DNA from: Pyxidicoccus caerfyrddinensis | Lineage (GTDB): Bacteria; Myxococcota; Myxococcia; Myxococcales; Myxococcaceae | Direction of reading: 5' to 3' | Assembly: GCF_010894405.1 (NCBI RefSeq) | Contig: NZ_JAAIYA010000002.1 | Coordinates: 248,001 to 312,000 of the forward strand | DNA: 64,000 nucleotides | Shown: piece after piece, positions 27,701 to 35,356 of the stretch | Layout of the letters: each line of letters opens with the position of its first letter | Position numbering within the stretch: the first letter of the stretch is position 1 | The notes under the pieces: model-generated | Told to the model about the DNA's origin: nothing | Seen by the model: only the letters and a program-made list of their open reading frames with translations | The model's database searches: none | Position numbers and translations under genes: made by a program

Positions 27701-27810
27701 CGGCCGCCCTGGCCGAGGAGGCCCGGAGCCGCTTCAAGGCCCTGGGCCTGATGGCCCGCCCGGAGCTGGAGAAGGTCGTGGCCTGGCAGCGACGTGAGGG
27801 ATTGCAATGA
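24730..27810 (+). CDS. Ser/Thr protein kinase with N-terminal zinc finger and C-terminal TPRs
   Basis: The 1026 residues hold, in order: a short zinc-finger-like segment (SHLEGCADCQRAL, the H-x3-C-x2-C pattern of anti-sigma factors); a Hanks kinase domain with GAGAMGVVY (about 77), VALKVL, HRDFKPANVL (about 188), DFGMARP (about 208) and GTPAYMAPE; one membrane helix (ALAGAACLLGAGVAYSV, about 350-370); and about 600 residues of tetratricopeptide repeats (ALYEHHLGKDHPLLSTCLNG, ALELAKQKHGLDHPQTAEAL and others). Catalytic residues are intact, so it should phosphorylate Ser/Thr. The kinase side is cytoplasmic and the repeats probably lie across the membrane. Its stop overlaps the sigma-factor start by 4 bp, implying a shared pathway. 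Confidence 0.95.
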   Translation: MTECPAETTLSDLLAGLLPPEQRAEVLSHLEGCADCQRALAAARDDSIVSTVGPDMSAAPLERGATLSRYVVLERIGAGAMGVVYAAYDPELDRQVALKVLRPEGRQVEELRQRLVLEAQSLARLSHANVVSVFDVGTHGDCVFLTMELVDGVTLAEWLKQPRSWQEVLRIFTEAGRGLAAAHAAGLVHRDFKPANVLVGRDGRARVTDFGMARPLNRGQGTASAGPGVASSTASPLTRTGALLGTPAYMAPELLGGRRADALSDQFSFCVALHEALYGVRPFEGGSLEEVARAALEGRVRPVAPGTKVPAWVRRAVLRGLLPRPEERHPSMEPLLAALTPPPRRVWTRVAALAGAACLLGAGVAYSVSHRTEARCAQETEKLEGAWGPARREQVRAAFLATGAPAAAEVWEKVAGMLDAHASQWRELRTEACVMSHEQPASNAWQTATCLDARLWQLAAVTDVLKNADAQAVRNAGQLTASLEGLGGCRDAPELSTRPQPPDALRPRVDALRRTLADVEALRVAGRYGEGLGLTSTLLGDIQGLDYKPLEAEVLLAHGELQELSGKPKEAQDTLYKAVFAAEAGRDDETAARAWTSLIYVVGVDLARAADVERIVQHAQAAVDRLGRERFPGIAADLHHRLTLVLIGQGKYVEAEVEITRGVELARRAYAPDSLRMARFLSGLASARHRVGKYPEAMALQLQALALYEHHLGKDHPLLSTCLNGLSNIYAAMGKADESIATQRRAIAIHEASGAPEQARSSLLANLGLRLRILGQTEEATALQRRALELAKQKHGLDHPQTAEALSNLGRLVSDADHIEEALGLYRESLDHFERALGPDSPRIATVLLHRSNTWLRVGRFEDARRDLLRLQALVEKGQGTDSDLAGTVLVQLAAVDQRTGAPRQALARCQRALAMHERAGGADSLDVARDGGCMGEAWLLLGEPEKALPLVERARARLGTSSFEGMDTAWFTFVLARTLRALKPPDRARAAALAEEARSRFKALGLMARPELEKVVAWQRREGLQ

Positions 27811-28700
27811 GTGACACCCCGACACCCGACTCCCTCGCCGAAGTGCTCCGCGCGTACGTCCCGCTGGAGCGCCGCGCGCAGGTGGCGGCCGTGGAGGGCC
27901 TGGACGCCCTGCTGGCCGAGCACCTCGCGGCGGCCCGGGCCGCATGGCCCACGGTGGCGCTCCCGGTGGAGGCCTACCTGCGCCACGTGGCCCGGCACCT
28001 GCCGGCCGAGGCGACGGCGGACGTGCTGCGCCAGTTGCACGGCGCGGACCTGTACCTCGCGTGCGCCTGCGCGGAGGGCAACCCGCAGGCCCTGCGCGCC
28101 TTCGACCAGCACGTCCTCCAGAAGGTGCCGCCCAAGCTGGGCGGGCTGCCGCGCGCCACCGTGGACGAGGTGCTCCAGGTCCTCCGCGCGCGGCTGCTGA
28201 TGGGCCGGGGCGATGCGCCTCCGAAAATCGCGGACTACTCCGGCCGGGGTCCGCTCGTGGCATGGGTGCGCATCACCGGCGTGCGCATCGCCGGCGAGCT
28301 GTCGCACCGGGACGGGCGCCAGGAGCTCTTCGACGAGCCTCCGGAAGCCTTCGCGCAGATGCTGTCCACCGGGGACCCGGAGCACGAGCTGGTGCGCAAG
28401 GACTCGCGCGAGCTGCTCGTCGAGGTGCTGCGCAAGGTGCTCGCGTCCCTCCCCGAGCGCGAGCGCGCGCTCCTGCGGCTGCACCACCTCCACGGCTTCA
28501 CCATGGACCGGCTCTCCGCGCTGTACGGTGAGTCGCGCTCCGGCATGCAGCGCCAGGTGGCGCACGCCCGTGAGCGGCTCCTGAAGCTCACCCGCGCGGA
28601 GCTGGCCGCGCGGATGCGACTGGAGGGCTCGGAGCTGGAGAGCCTGCTGGGCCTCGTGCGCAGCCGGCTGGACTTGAGTCTCAACCGCCTGCTGGACTGA
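27807..28700 (+). CDS. Myxococcales-type sigma-70 family RNA polymerase sigma factor
   Basis: The 297-residue protein has a divergent sigma region 2 (ADLYLACACAEGNPQALRAFDQ and DYSGRGPLVAWVRITGVRIA) and a clear region 4 helix-turn-helix (LPERERALLRLHHLHGFTMD, LYGESRSGMQRQVAHARERL). The long N-terminus and this wording match the sigma-70 subfamily largely restricted to Myxococcales (TIGR03001-like), whose genes commonly sit beside Ser/Thr kinase genes. The ATGA overlap with the kinase gene indicates coupled translation. The likely logic is that kinase signalling controls this sigma factor, but its target promoters are unknown. It converges on oxyR with 12 bp between stops and no terminator. 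Confidence 0.9.
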   Translation: MSDTPTPDSLAEVLRAYVPLERRAQVAAVEGLDALLAEHLAAARAAWPTVALPVEAYLRHVARHLPAEATADVLRQLHGADLYLACACAEGNPQALRAFDQHVLQKVPPKLGGLPRATVDEVLQVLRARLLMGRGDAPPKIADYSGRGPLVAWVRITGVRIAGELSHRDGRQELFDEPPEAFAQMLSTGDPEHELVRKDSRELLVEVLRKVLASLPERERALLRLHHLHGFTMDRLSALYGESRSGMQRQVAHARERLLKLTRAELAARMRLEGSELESLLGLVRSRLDLSLNRLLD

Positions 28701-28712
28701 CGGCCGGCCGCG

Positions 28713-29624
28713 CTACTTCCGGGGCCAGGCGTCCTTCATGGCCCCGGCCACTTCCCGCAGGGCGCCGGTGAAGGGCGAGCGCTTCCTCCAGATGAGGGCG
28801 AGCGTCCGCTTGGGCGCCGGGTCCGCGAAGGGGCGCACCCGCAGCTCCGAGCGCTTCACCTCCGTGGCCACCGCGAGCGCCGGTAGCAGGGTGACTCCCG
28901 CGCCCGACGCAATCATCTGCGTGAGCGTGGGCAGGCTCGTGGCGCGGAACTCCAATTCATGCGCGCGTGCCTTGGAGCACAGGGCGAGCGCCTGCTCCCG
29001 GAAGCAGTGCCCCTCGTCCAGCAGCAGCACGTCCTGCCCGCGCAGCTCCGAAGGAGAGGCCGCGCCCTTCTTCTGGCCCAGCGGGTGGTCCTTCGGCGTC
29101 ACGAGGAAGAACGGGTCCTCCGCGAGCACCGCCGACTCCACGTCGCCCAGGTCCGCCTCCAGCGCGACGAGCGCGGCGTCCAGCCCGCCCCGCTCCAGCT
29201 CGCGTGTCAGCACCTCCGTCTTGTCCTCCAGCCAGCGCACGGTGAGGCGGGGGAAGTGTCTGCGCAGCGCGGGCGTCACCGCTGGCAGGAGGTAGGGCGA
29301 CACGGTGGGGATGACGCCCAGCCGCAGGGTGCCGCTGAGCGGGTCACCCGCCCGCCGGGCCGCTTCGGTGAGGGCCTCCACGTCCACGAGCAGCCGCCTC
29401 GCACGCTCGACCAGTTGCGCCCCCACGGCGGTCAACAACACGCGCCGCTGGTCCCTCTCGAACAGTTGCACCTCCAACACGCCCTCGAGCTGGGCAATCT
29501 GCGCGCTCAGTGACGGCTGGGACACATGGCAGCGCTCCGCCGCCTTCCGGAAGCTCAGCGAGTCCGCCACCGCGACCACGTACTGGAGCTGGCGCAAGGT
29601 GAAGGGATGGGGCGCGAGGTTCAT
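28713..29624 (-). CDS. oxyR: OxyR-type peroxide-sensing LysR regulator
   Basis: This 303-residue LysR protein has FTLRQLQYVVAVADSLSFRK, the helix-turn-helix HVSQPSLSAQIAQLEGVL, and in the effector domain GHCFREQALALC. The two Cys (about residues 206 and 215) are eight residues apart, exactly as the redox pair Cys199/Cys208 of E. coli OxyR, and the surrounding LLLDEGHC block agrees. It should form a disulfide with hydrogen peroxide and switch on antioxidant genes. ATAG-N7-CTAT over its own start codon fits autoregulation. The gene on the other side, probably its former target, is reduced to a stump. Confidence 0.9.
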   Translation of the reverse strand: MNLAPHPFTLRQLQYVVAVADSLSFRKAAERCHVSQPSLSAQIAQLEGVLEVQLFERDQRRVLLTAVGAQLVERARRLLVDVEALTEAARRAGDPLSGTLRLGVIPTVSPYLLPAVTPALRRHFPRLTVRWLEDKTEVLTRELERGGLDAALVALEADLGDVESAVLAEDPFFLVTPKDHPLGQKKGAASPSELRGQDVLLLDEGHCFREQALALCSKARAHELEFRATSLPTLTQMIASGAGVTLLPALAVATEVKRSELRVRPFADPAPKRTLALIWRKRSPFTGALREVAGAMKDAWPRK

Positions 29625-29637
29625 AGCCCCAGGCTAT
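29623..29637. promoter_or_regulatory. OxyR-like binding element over oxyR start codon
   Basis: ATAGCCCCAGGCTAT is a perfect inverted repeat (6-bp arms, 3-bp centre) and has the ATAG-N7-CTAT form of one OxyR element. Seven bases later a weaker second element, ATCC-N7-GTCT, begins at 29645, which is the spacing of the tetrameric OxyR site. It overlaps the oxyR initiation codon (29622-29624). Confidence 0.6.
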
Positions 29638-29644
29638 CGACTCC

Positions 29645-29784
29645 ATCCAGCCGATGTCTTGGAGCGCTCAGCCCCGAAGGCGCATCTTCACGCCATCGCC
29701 TTCCAGGACTGGGAGCGGGACGAGCTCATCACCTGGTGCGACGCCGACTACGGCAAGCGAGTCGCGCAGGGGCTGGGGCGCTAG
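29645..29784 (+). pseudogene. C-terminal gene remnant next to oxyR (catalase-like tail)
   Basis: A frame with coding-like third positions ends FQDWERDELITWCDADYGKR then VAQGLGR and a TAG at 29782-29784. The last 15 residues resemble the usual C-terminal tail of haem catalases (D-DYG--VA-GLG). No start codon, ribosome site or upstream domain is present: the frame begins inside the OxyR promoter region. The simplest reading is that a divergent OxyR-controlled catalase-type gene was deleted, leaving its last 30-45 codons. The catalase identity rests on a short match and is uncertain. Confidence 0.4.
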
Positions 29785-29807
29785 TCAGGTGAAGCAGGCG
29801 GGGGCGG

Positions 29808-30188
29808 CTACGGCGAGTCCGGGCTGCCCTCGTCCTCGGGGACGAGCACCGTCTTGAGCTGGTCCATCATGTCGGGCGACGCGTCGGTGAAGGCGAGGCC
29901 CAGCTCGAAGCGGGCCACGCCGCCGTCGGGGAGCTTCTTCGTCCACGCCACGCGTGCCACGCAGCTCAGCGATGTGCCGTCCTTGAGGAACAGGTCCAGC
30001 TCCAGGGGGCTGTCCTTGGTGTACTCCTCGTCGGAGTAGATGCGGATGCCGCCGAGGCTGGCGTCCAGCACCTGCTGCCGCCAGTCCACGCGCCGCAGTC
30101 GCGCCGGGCGCGCATACAGCGGCGCTGCGAGCCTGGGGAAGCGGCGGCGGTCCGACGGGGAGTCACTCTCGCTCACGCTGTGCCTCAT
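29808..30188 (-). CDS. PilZ-domain protein (cyclic-di-GMP receptor candidate)
   Basis: ATG 30188 follows GGAGAAGG; the 126-residue product is a stand-alone PilZ domain. The ligand motif is present as RRRFPRL (R-x3-R) near residue 14 and DASLGGIRI (D-x-S-x2-G) about 30 residues later, followed by strands LELDLFLKDGTSLSCVARVAW. PilZ proteins bind cyclic-di-GMP and adjust motility, polysaccharide or development; in myxobacteria many belong to a lineage-specific paralogous group. It sits alone between the catalase-like stump and an unknown gene on the same strand, so no partner can be named. Confidence 0.85.
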   Translation of the reverse strand: MRHSVSESDSPSDRRRFPRLAAPLYARPARLRRVDWRQQVLDASLGGIRIYSDEEYTKDSPLELDLFLKDGTSLSCVARVAWTKKLPDGGVARFELGLAFTDASPDMMDQLKTVLVPEDEGSPDSP

Positions 30189-30348
30189 GCGGCCTTCTCC
30201 GGGGGAGTGCCCGGCGCACCTCCCGGACAACCTGGAGGAGCATAAGGGATTCCCACATCTGCTAGGAAATCCGTCGCTGATGTTTCAGCCGGGCCGCCCC
30301 GGGTCTGAGCTGACGACGGTGGCTCGGACCCAGGGCCTGCCTGGCTGG

Positions 30349-31467
30349 TTACAGGGCGGCCTCGACGGCCTTCTCCAGCTCCGCGCGGGTGTGCCAGTCC
30401 ACGGGGCGGCGTCCCGTCACCAGCTCCAGCGTCCCGTCGGTGAGGGCCACGGAGGCGTGCTTGTCCGTGCGCAGGTGGATGCGCTTCACCTTCTCGCGGA
30501 GGGTGGCGCGGCCGACGTCGTCCTTCACCAGGGCCTCCAGCACCTCGCGGGCGCGCTCCGCCAGGAAGCCGAGCGCCCGCAGCTCCTCCGCGCTCGTGGC
30601 GTCGACGCCGGGCGCGAGGCCCAGGGTGACGGACGTCTCGGTGGCGGCGCGCACGCGGGCCTCCACGGCGGCGAGCTGGCGGCGCAACTGGAGCAGCGAG
30701 GGGACGGGCACCGAGTCGCGCCTGAGCGCGCCGAAGGCGGGGATGTCGAGGATGGAGATGGCCTCGATGGTGCCCACGGGAATGAGGATGGCCTCGTCGT
30801 AGGGGACGCCGCTCTCGGAGGGCACGTAGAGGAGCACGGCGCGGCCCTCGCGGCGGTCCTCCAGTATCTCCCGCACGAAGCCGTTCACGCTGCGCCCACT
30901 GCGCAGGGAGAGGCCGAGGCGCGGGAGCACCAGGGGGATGCCGGCCTGCTGGCGCCAGGCGATGCGGAGCACCGCCTGCAGCGTCGCGTCCAGGCCCTTC
31001 GCCTCCCAGTCGAGGAAGGCGCGCAGCGGGTCCTTCGTCCCATAGACGTTGGGCAGCTCGGGCGCGGCCTCCAGCGCCTTCTGGATGGCCTGCTGCCGGT
31101 CCTCCACCTCGTCCACGTTGGTGGCGGGCTCGTGGTCCAGCGTGAGGACGCCGTCCCGGAAGGTGGCCAGGCTGGAGGCGGAGGAGTTGCCGGCGCTGTT
31201 GCGGATGACGACGCGCTTGAGCGAGCCCTGGAGCGACTCGCGCCCGAGGTCATCCTGGCTGATGGCGCGCAGCGCGCCGATGAGCGGGGCGAAGTAGACC
31301 TTCGGCCACGTCTCCTCGTAGAGGTGCTCGTAGCCCTCGGCGGCGAGGCTGGTCCAGTCCATCTCCACCGGCACGTCGAAGCGGGCGGCGGCGTCGATGT
31401 CCTTCTTCAGCTTCGGGTAGTGCATCTCCTCGAACTGCTTCGCGGCCTTGCGCTCGGCGATTCCCAT
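30349..31467 (-). CDS. Conserved-looking cytoplasmic protein of unknown function
   Basis: ATG 31467 follows GGAGG and gives 372 residues without signal peptide or membrane helices. The N-terminus is charged and helical (MGIAERKAAKQFEEMHYPKL) and is followed by HLYEETWPKVYFAPLIGAL. The middle has VVIRNSAGNSSASSLATF and a beta-rich part (AVLLYVPSESGVPYDEAILI). The C-terminus ends with SVALTDGTLELVTGRRPVDW. Codon use and the regular hydrophobic pattern leave no doubt that it is a gene, but no known fold or motif is recognised. It is divergent from the yaeQ-like gene with about 87 bp between starts. Confidence 0.75.
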   Translation of the reverse strand: MGIAERKAAKQFEEMHYPKLKKDIDAAARFDVPVEMDWTSLAAEGYEHLYEETWPKVYFAPLIGALRAISQDDLGRESLQGSLKRVVIRNSAGNSSASSLATFRDGVLTLDHEPATNVDEVEDRQQAIQKALEAAPELPNVYGTKDPLRAFLDWEAKGLDATLQAVLRIAWRQQAGIPLVLPRLGLSLRSGRSVNGFVREILEDRREGRAVLLYVPSESGVPYDEAILIPVGTIEAISILDIPAFGALRRDSVPVPSLLQLRRQLAAVEARVRAATETSVTLGLAPGVDATSAEELRALGFLAERAREVLEALVKDDVGRATLREKVKRIHLRTDKHASVALTDGTLELVTGRRPVDWHTRAELEKAVEAAL

Positions 31468-31554
31468 GCGGCCTCCGGGGTGTGGACGGCCGGCAGTCTC
31501 TTCCAGGCGGCCGCACACCGACAACCCGGGGGATGGGCTATACCGCACGCCCTG

Positions 31555-32106
31555 ATGACCCTCGTCCCGACGCTGTACGACTTCCAGGTCGCCTTGAGTC
31601 ATGTCGACCGCTCGATTGACCAACCCACGCTGGTCATCAAGCTCGCGCGCCACCCGTCGGAGACGATGCAGCGCGCGTGGCTGCGGGTGCTCGCGTTCTG
31701 CTGGCTGTGGGAGGAGCGGCTGGCGTTCGGCAAGGGCCTGGCCGAGCCCGACTCGCCGGACATCGAGTGCCGCGACTACACGGGCCTCGTCACCCGCTGG
31801 GTGCGCGTGGGGAAGGCGGACCCGCTGAAGGTCCAGCGCGCCGTGGACCAGAACCCGCACGCGAAGGTGGCGGTGGTGTTCGAGTCCGCCCAGCGAATGG
31901 AGGCCTTCCTCGCCGAGGCGCGCGAGGCGAAGGCGACACGCGTCTCCAGGGCGGAGCTCATCGCGGTGGATGCGGACCTGCTGCGTGAGCTCTCCCAGTT
32001 CGACTCGCGGCGCATCAAGCTGTCGGTGACCTTCGTCGGCGACCACGCCTATGTCGAGTGCGAGGGGCAGAGCTTCGACGGCCCAATCACCCGCGCGACC
32101 CCGTGA
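31555..32106 (+). CDS. YaeQ family protein
   Basis: The 183-residue product matches the YaeQ family in length and motifs: TLYDFQVALSHVDRSIDQ, VIKLARHPSETMQRAWLRVL, AFCWLWEERLAFGKGLAEPD and SPDIECRDYTGLVTRWVRVG. YaeQ proteins have a fold related to PD-(D/E)XK nucleases; the acidic and Lys residues in this region (E-D-x-E) are consistent with that, though activity is unproven. E. coli YaeQ was linked to suppression of rfaH defects. The stop codon overlaps the GTG start of the next small gene, so the two are translated together. Confidence 0.88.
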   Translation: MTLVPTLYDFQVALSHVDRSIDQPTLVIKLARHPSETMQRAWLRVLAFCWLWEERLAFGKGLAEPDSPDIECRDYTGLVTRWVRVGKADPLKVQRAVDQNPHAKVAVVFESAQRMEAFLAEAREAKATRVSRAELIAVDADLLRELSQFDSRRIKLSVTFVGDHAYVECEGQSFDGPITRATP

Positions 32107-32465
32107 AGCTGGAGCGCCATGTCGGAGGGCTCTCCCTCGCCCGGAAGGCCCACTACCTGCGCGCGCGCGGCTGGCGCGAAGAGGAGAAGGGGAGATGGTC
32201 CAACGACATCTTCGGCCTGCACCCGACGGCGAAGGCCCTCCATCACCAGCTCACCGATGACCTGAGCCAGGCGCTCCGTCAGCGGGGATGGCAGGTGCTC
32301 GGCTACTCCGAGCGGGGCTACGTGCAGCTCCGCGATGGTGAGCGCGGCAAGCCGTGCTCGCTGCCCAAGGCGCTGCGGACGCAGGCCCGCCGCGAGAAGC
32401 GGCCCGTCGCGGAGCTGACCTACTCCCTGTTCCTCGCGGCGCTGCTCGACGTGGAAGGCGGGTAG
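32103..32465 (+). CDS. Small unknown protein coupled to YaeQ
   Basis: GTG 32103 overlaps the YaeQ TGA (GTGA), giving 120 basic residues: KLERHVGGLSLARKAHYLRA, RWSNDIFGLHPTAKALHHQL, LRQRGWQVLGYSERGYVQLR and a short helical end AELTYSLFLAALLDVEGG. Another in-frame start (32058) lies inside yaeQ and lacks a ribosome site. It has no Cys, signal peptide or known motif. The many Arg/His/Lys suggest nucleic-acid contact, which would fit a YaeQ nuclease-like partner, but this is only inferred from composition and position. Confidence 0.7.
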   Translation: MKLERHVGGLSLARKAHYLRARGWREEEKGRWSNDIFGLHPTAKALHHQLTDDLSQALRQRGWQVLGYSERGYVQLRDGERGKPCSLPKALRTQARREKRPVAELTYSLFLAALLDVEGG

Positions 32466-32535
32466 GACACAGCGGGCCCACCTGGATGCAATCGAGTTGC
32501 TCAGGCAATGATTGAGCTGCGCGGGAGGCTTTGCG

Positions 32536-35346
32536 ATGGTTTCCCCCATGAAGCGTTGCCTCCTGCCCTGTCTCGTCCTCGTTGCCTGCGCCACGCCGCC
32601 GAGCACCGTGCCCACCCCGGAGCCCGTGGCCACCTCGTCGTCGTCGCTTCCCCAGGAGGTGCGGCTGGCCGACCTGCGCCAGCTCACCTTCGGAGGGGAG
32701 AATGCGGAGGCCTACTGGTCCTTTGGCGGCACGCAGCTCTCCCTCCAGGCCCGGCACGAGGGCATGGGGTGTGACCGCATCTACCGCATGGCCATCGACC
32801 CGGCGGCGGGCGCGAAGCCCACGGTGACGCCGGTGTCGAGCGGGAAGGGCGCTACGACGTGCTCGCACTTCCTGCCCGGAGACCAGGAGCTCATCTACGC
32901 CTCCACGCACCTGGGCGGCGAGGCGTGCCCGCCGCGCCCGGACCACTCCATGGGCTACGTCTGGGCGCTCTACGACACCTACGACATCTTCAAGACGCAC
33001 GCGGACGGCAGCGGCGAGCTGGCCCGGCTGACGGAGACGCCGGGCTACGACGCCGAGGGCACCGTCTGCGGGAAGGACGGCTCCATCATCTTCACCTCCG
33101 TGCGGGATGGCGACCTGGAGCTGTACCGCATGGACCGGGACGGGAAGAACGTCCGGCGGCTCACGCACACGCCCGGCTATGACGGCGGCGCGTTCTTCAA
33201 CGCGGACTGCACCAAGATTGTCTGGCGTGCCTCGCGCCCGCACGCGGGCAAGGAATTGGAGGACTACCAGGGCCTGCTCGCCCGGGGGCTCGTGCGGCCC
33301 ACGAAGCTGGAGCTGTACGTGGCCAACGCGGACGGCTCGGAGGCGAAGCAGATTACGTGGCTCAACGCCGCCTCCTTCGCGCCCTTCTTCCATCCCAACG
33401 GGCGGCGCATCCTCTTCTCGTCCAACTACGGCGACCCGAAGGGCCGCGAGTTCGACATCTGGGCGGTGGACATCGACGGCTCCAACCTGGAGCGCATCAC
33501 CCACGCCCCCGGCTTCGACGGCTTCCCCATGTTCTCCCCCGACGGGAAGTGGCTGGCGTTCTCCAGCAACCGCGCCACCGCGCCCGGGAAGAACGACACC
33601 AACCTCTTCCTGGCGCGCTGGGTGGAAGACGCGAAGCCCGCCACCGAGGCCTCGGCCGCGGACCGCATCAAGCAGGACGTCACCTTCCTCGCGGCCCCGG
33701 AGCGCGAAGGGCGCGGCATCGGCACCTCCGGGCTGGAGGCGGCGGGCCAGCACCTCGAGCAGCGCTTCCAGTCGCTGGGCCTCTCGCCCGCGGGGGACGG
33801 CGGCACGTTCCGTCAGGTGTTCCCGGTGACGACGGCGGTGAAGCCGGGCGCGGGCACGCAGGTGACGCTCGGCGGGACGGTGGTGCCGGCGGACGCGTAC
33901 ACGGTGCTGGGGTTCTCCGCGCAGGGCGTGGCGCAGGGGCCGCTGGTGTTCGCCGGCTACGGCATCGTCGAGCCGTCGCTGAAGGTGGACGACTACGCGA
34001 AGGAGTCGGTGAAGGGGAAGCTCGTGGTGGTGCGGCGCTTCGTGCCGGACACGGCCAACTTCTCCGACGCGGACAAGCAGCGGCGCTTCGGGGACCTCCG
34101 CTACAAGGCGTGGGTCGCCGCGCAGCGGGGCGCGAAGGCGCTCCTCGTCGTCGACTGGCCCGAGGCCCCCACGCCGCCCCAGAAGGACTGGCAGCTGCCG
34201 TCCGAGGCGTCACTGCCCGGCCTGTCGCCCGAGGGCCACGGCGACGCCGGCATCCCCGTGGTGGTGGTGAAGCGCGCGGCCCTGGCGCCGCTGATGGATG
34301 CGCTGACGCGGGGCAAGCGCGTCGAGGCCCGCGTCGAGGCGCGGCTCGACTTCGAGAAGCGTGACGCCTTCAACGTGGTGGGCCTGCTCCCGGCGGGCGA
34401 GGGGAAGCTGCCCGGTGCCATCGTGATTGGCGCGCACTATGACCATCTGGGCCTGGGCGGGCGCTTCTCGCTCGCGCCGGACCGGCACGAGCCGCACGGC
34501 GGCGCGGACGACAACGCCTCCGGCGTCGCGGGCCTGCTCGAAATCGCGCGGACGCTCGTGGAGCAGCGCGGGAAGCTCCAGCGCGACGTGCTCTTCGTGG
34601 CCTTCTCCGGCGAGGAGACAGGCGTGCTCGGGTCCACGTACTTCACGCGGCAGCGCGGCGACGCGGGGATGAAGGACATCGCGGCCATGCTCAACCTGGA
34701 CATGGTGGGCCGGCTGCGCGCGGGCGGGCTGACGGTGCTGGGCGCCGAGTCGGCCGGTGAGTGGGGCCCGCTCATCGCCGCCGCCTGCGAGCAGGCCCGC
34801 GTGCCCTGCACGCCCAGCGGTGACGGCTATGGCCCCAGCGACCACTCGCCGTTCTACGCGGCCGGCGTCCCGGTGCTGCACTTCTTCACGGGGGCGCACT
34901 CGGACTACCACAAGCCTTCCGACACGGTGGACACCCTCAACATCGCGGGCACGGAGCGGGTGGCGCGTATCGTCTCCACCGTCGCGTTGTCGCTGGACGG
35001 GAAGACGGCGCTCACCTACCGGAAGGTGCCGTCACCCGCGCCGCGTGGGGACATGCGCAGCTTCAACGCCTCGCTTGGCACCGTGCCGGACTACGCGGGC
35101 CCGCCGGACGGACAGAAGGGCATGCTGCTCGCGGGCGTGCGGGCCGGGGGCGCGGCGGACCAGGCGGGCATGAAGCGCGGCGACATCCTCGTGCGGCTCG
35201 GCAAGAGCGTGATTGGTGGCGTGGAGGACCTGATGTTCGTGCTCAACGCCTCCAAGCCCGGCGAGACGGTGAGGGCCGTGGTCCTCCGCGACGGGAAGGA
35301 AGTGCCTCTGGAGGTGACATTCCAGGAGAGCAAGCGGCCCCGGTGA
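32536..35346 (+). CDS. Lipoprotein aminopeptidase: WD40-like (TolB/PD40) + M28 peptidase + PDZ
   Basis: ATG 32536 follows GGGAGG and starts a lipoprotein signal (LPCLVLVAC). The 936 residues show three parts. First is a TolB/PD40-type beta-propeller (about 40-370; YRMDRDGKNVRRLTHTPGYD, FDIWAVDIDGSNLERITHAP, FPMFSPDGKWLAFSSN). Next is an M28 zinc aminopeptidase with a PA-like insert (about 380-840; IGAHYDHLG, GGADDNASGVAGLLEIA, AFSGEETGVLGS, LNLDMVG, SDHSPF), containing the two-zinc ligands His, Asp, Glu-Glu, Asp and His. Last is a C-terminal PDZ domain (GGAADQAGMKRGDILVRLG). It should trim peptides from N-termini at the envelope. The TetR gene follows by 10 bp and may be in the same transcript. 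Confidence 0.92.
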   Translation: MVSPMKRCLLPCLVLVACATPPSTVPTPEPVATSSSSLPQEVRLADLRQLTFGGENAEAYWSFGGTQLSLQARHEGMGCDRIYRMAIDPAAGAKPTVTPVSSGKGATTCSHFLPGDQELIYASTHLGGEACPPRPDHSMGYVWALYDTYDIFKTHADGSGELARLTETPGYDAEGTVCGKDGSIIFTSVRDGDLELYRMDRDGKNVRRLTHTPGYDGGAFFNADCTKIVWRASRPHAGKELEDYQGLLARGLVRPTKLELYVANADGSEAKQITWLNAASFAPFFHPNGRRILFSSNYGDPKGREFDIWAVDIDGSNLERITHAPGFDGFPMFSPDGKWLAFSSNRATAPGKNDTNLFLARWVEDAKPATEASAADRIKQDVTFLAAPEREGRGIGTSGLEAAGQHLEQRFQSLGLSPAGDGGTFRQVFPVTTAVKPGAGTQVTLGGTVVPADAYTVLGFSAQGVAQGPLVFAGYGIVEPSLKVDDYAKESVKGKLVVVRRFVPDTANFSDADKQRRFGDLRYKAWVAAQRGAKALLVVDWPEAPTPPQKDWQLPSEASLPGLSPEGHGDAGIPVVVVKRAALAPLMDALTRGKRVEARVEARLDFEKRDAFNVVGLLPAGEGKLPGAIVIGAHYDHLGLGGRFSLAPDRHEPHGGADDNASGVAGLLEIARTLVEQRGKLQRDVLFVAFSGEETGVLGSTYFTRQRGDAGMKDIAAMLNLDMVGRLRAGGLTVLGAESAGEWGPLIAAACEQARVPCTPSGDGYGPSDHSPFYAAGVPVLHFFTGAHSDYHKPSDTVDTLNIAGTERVARIVSTVALSLDGKTALTYRKVPSPAPRGDMRSFNASLGTVPDYAGPPDGQKGMLLAGVRAGGAADQAGMKRGDILVRLGKSVIGGVEDLMFVLNASKPGETVRAVVLRDGKEVPLEVTFQESKRPR

Positions 35347-35356
35347 GGGAGGCCCC

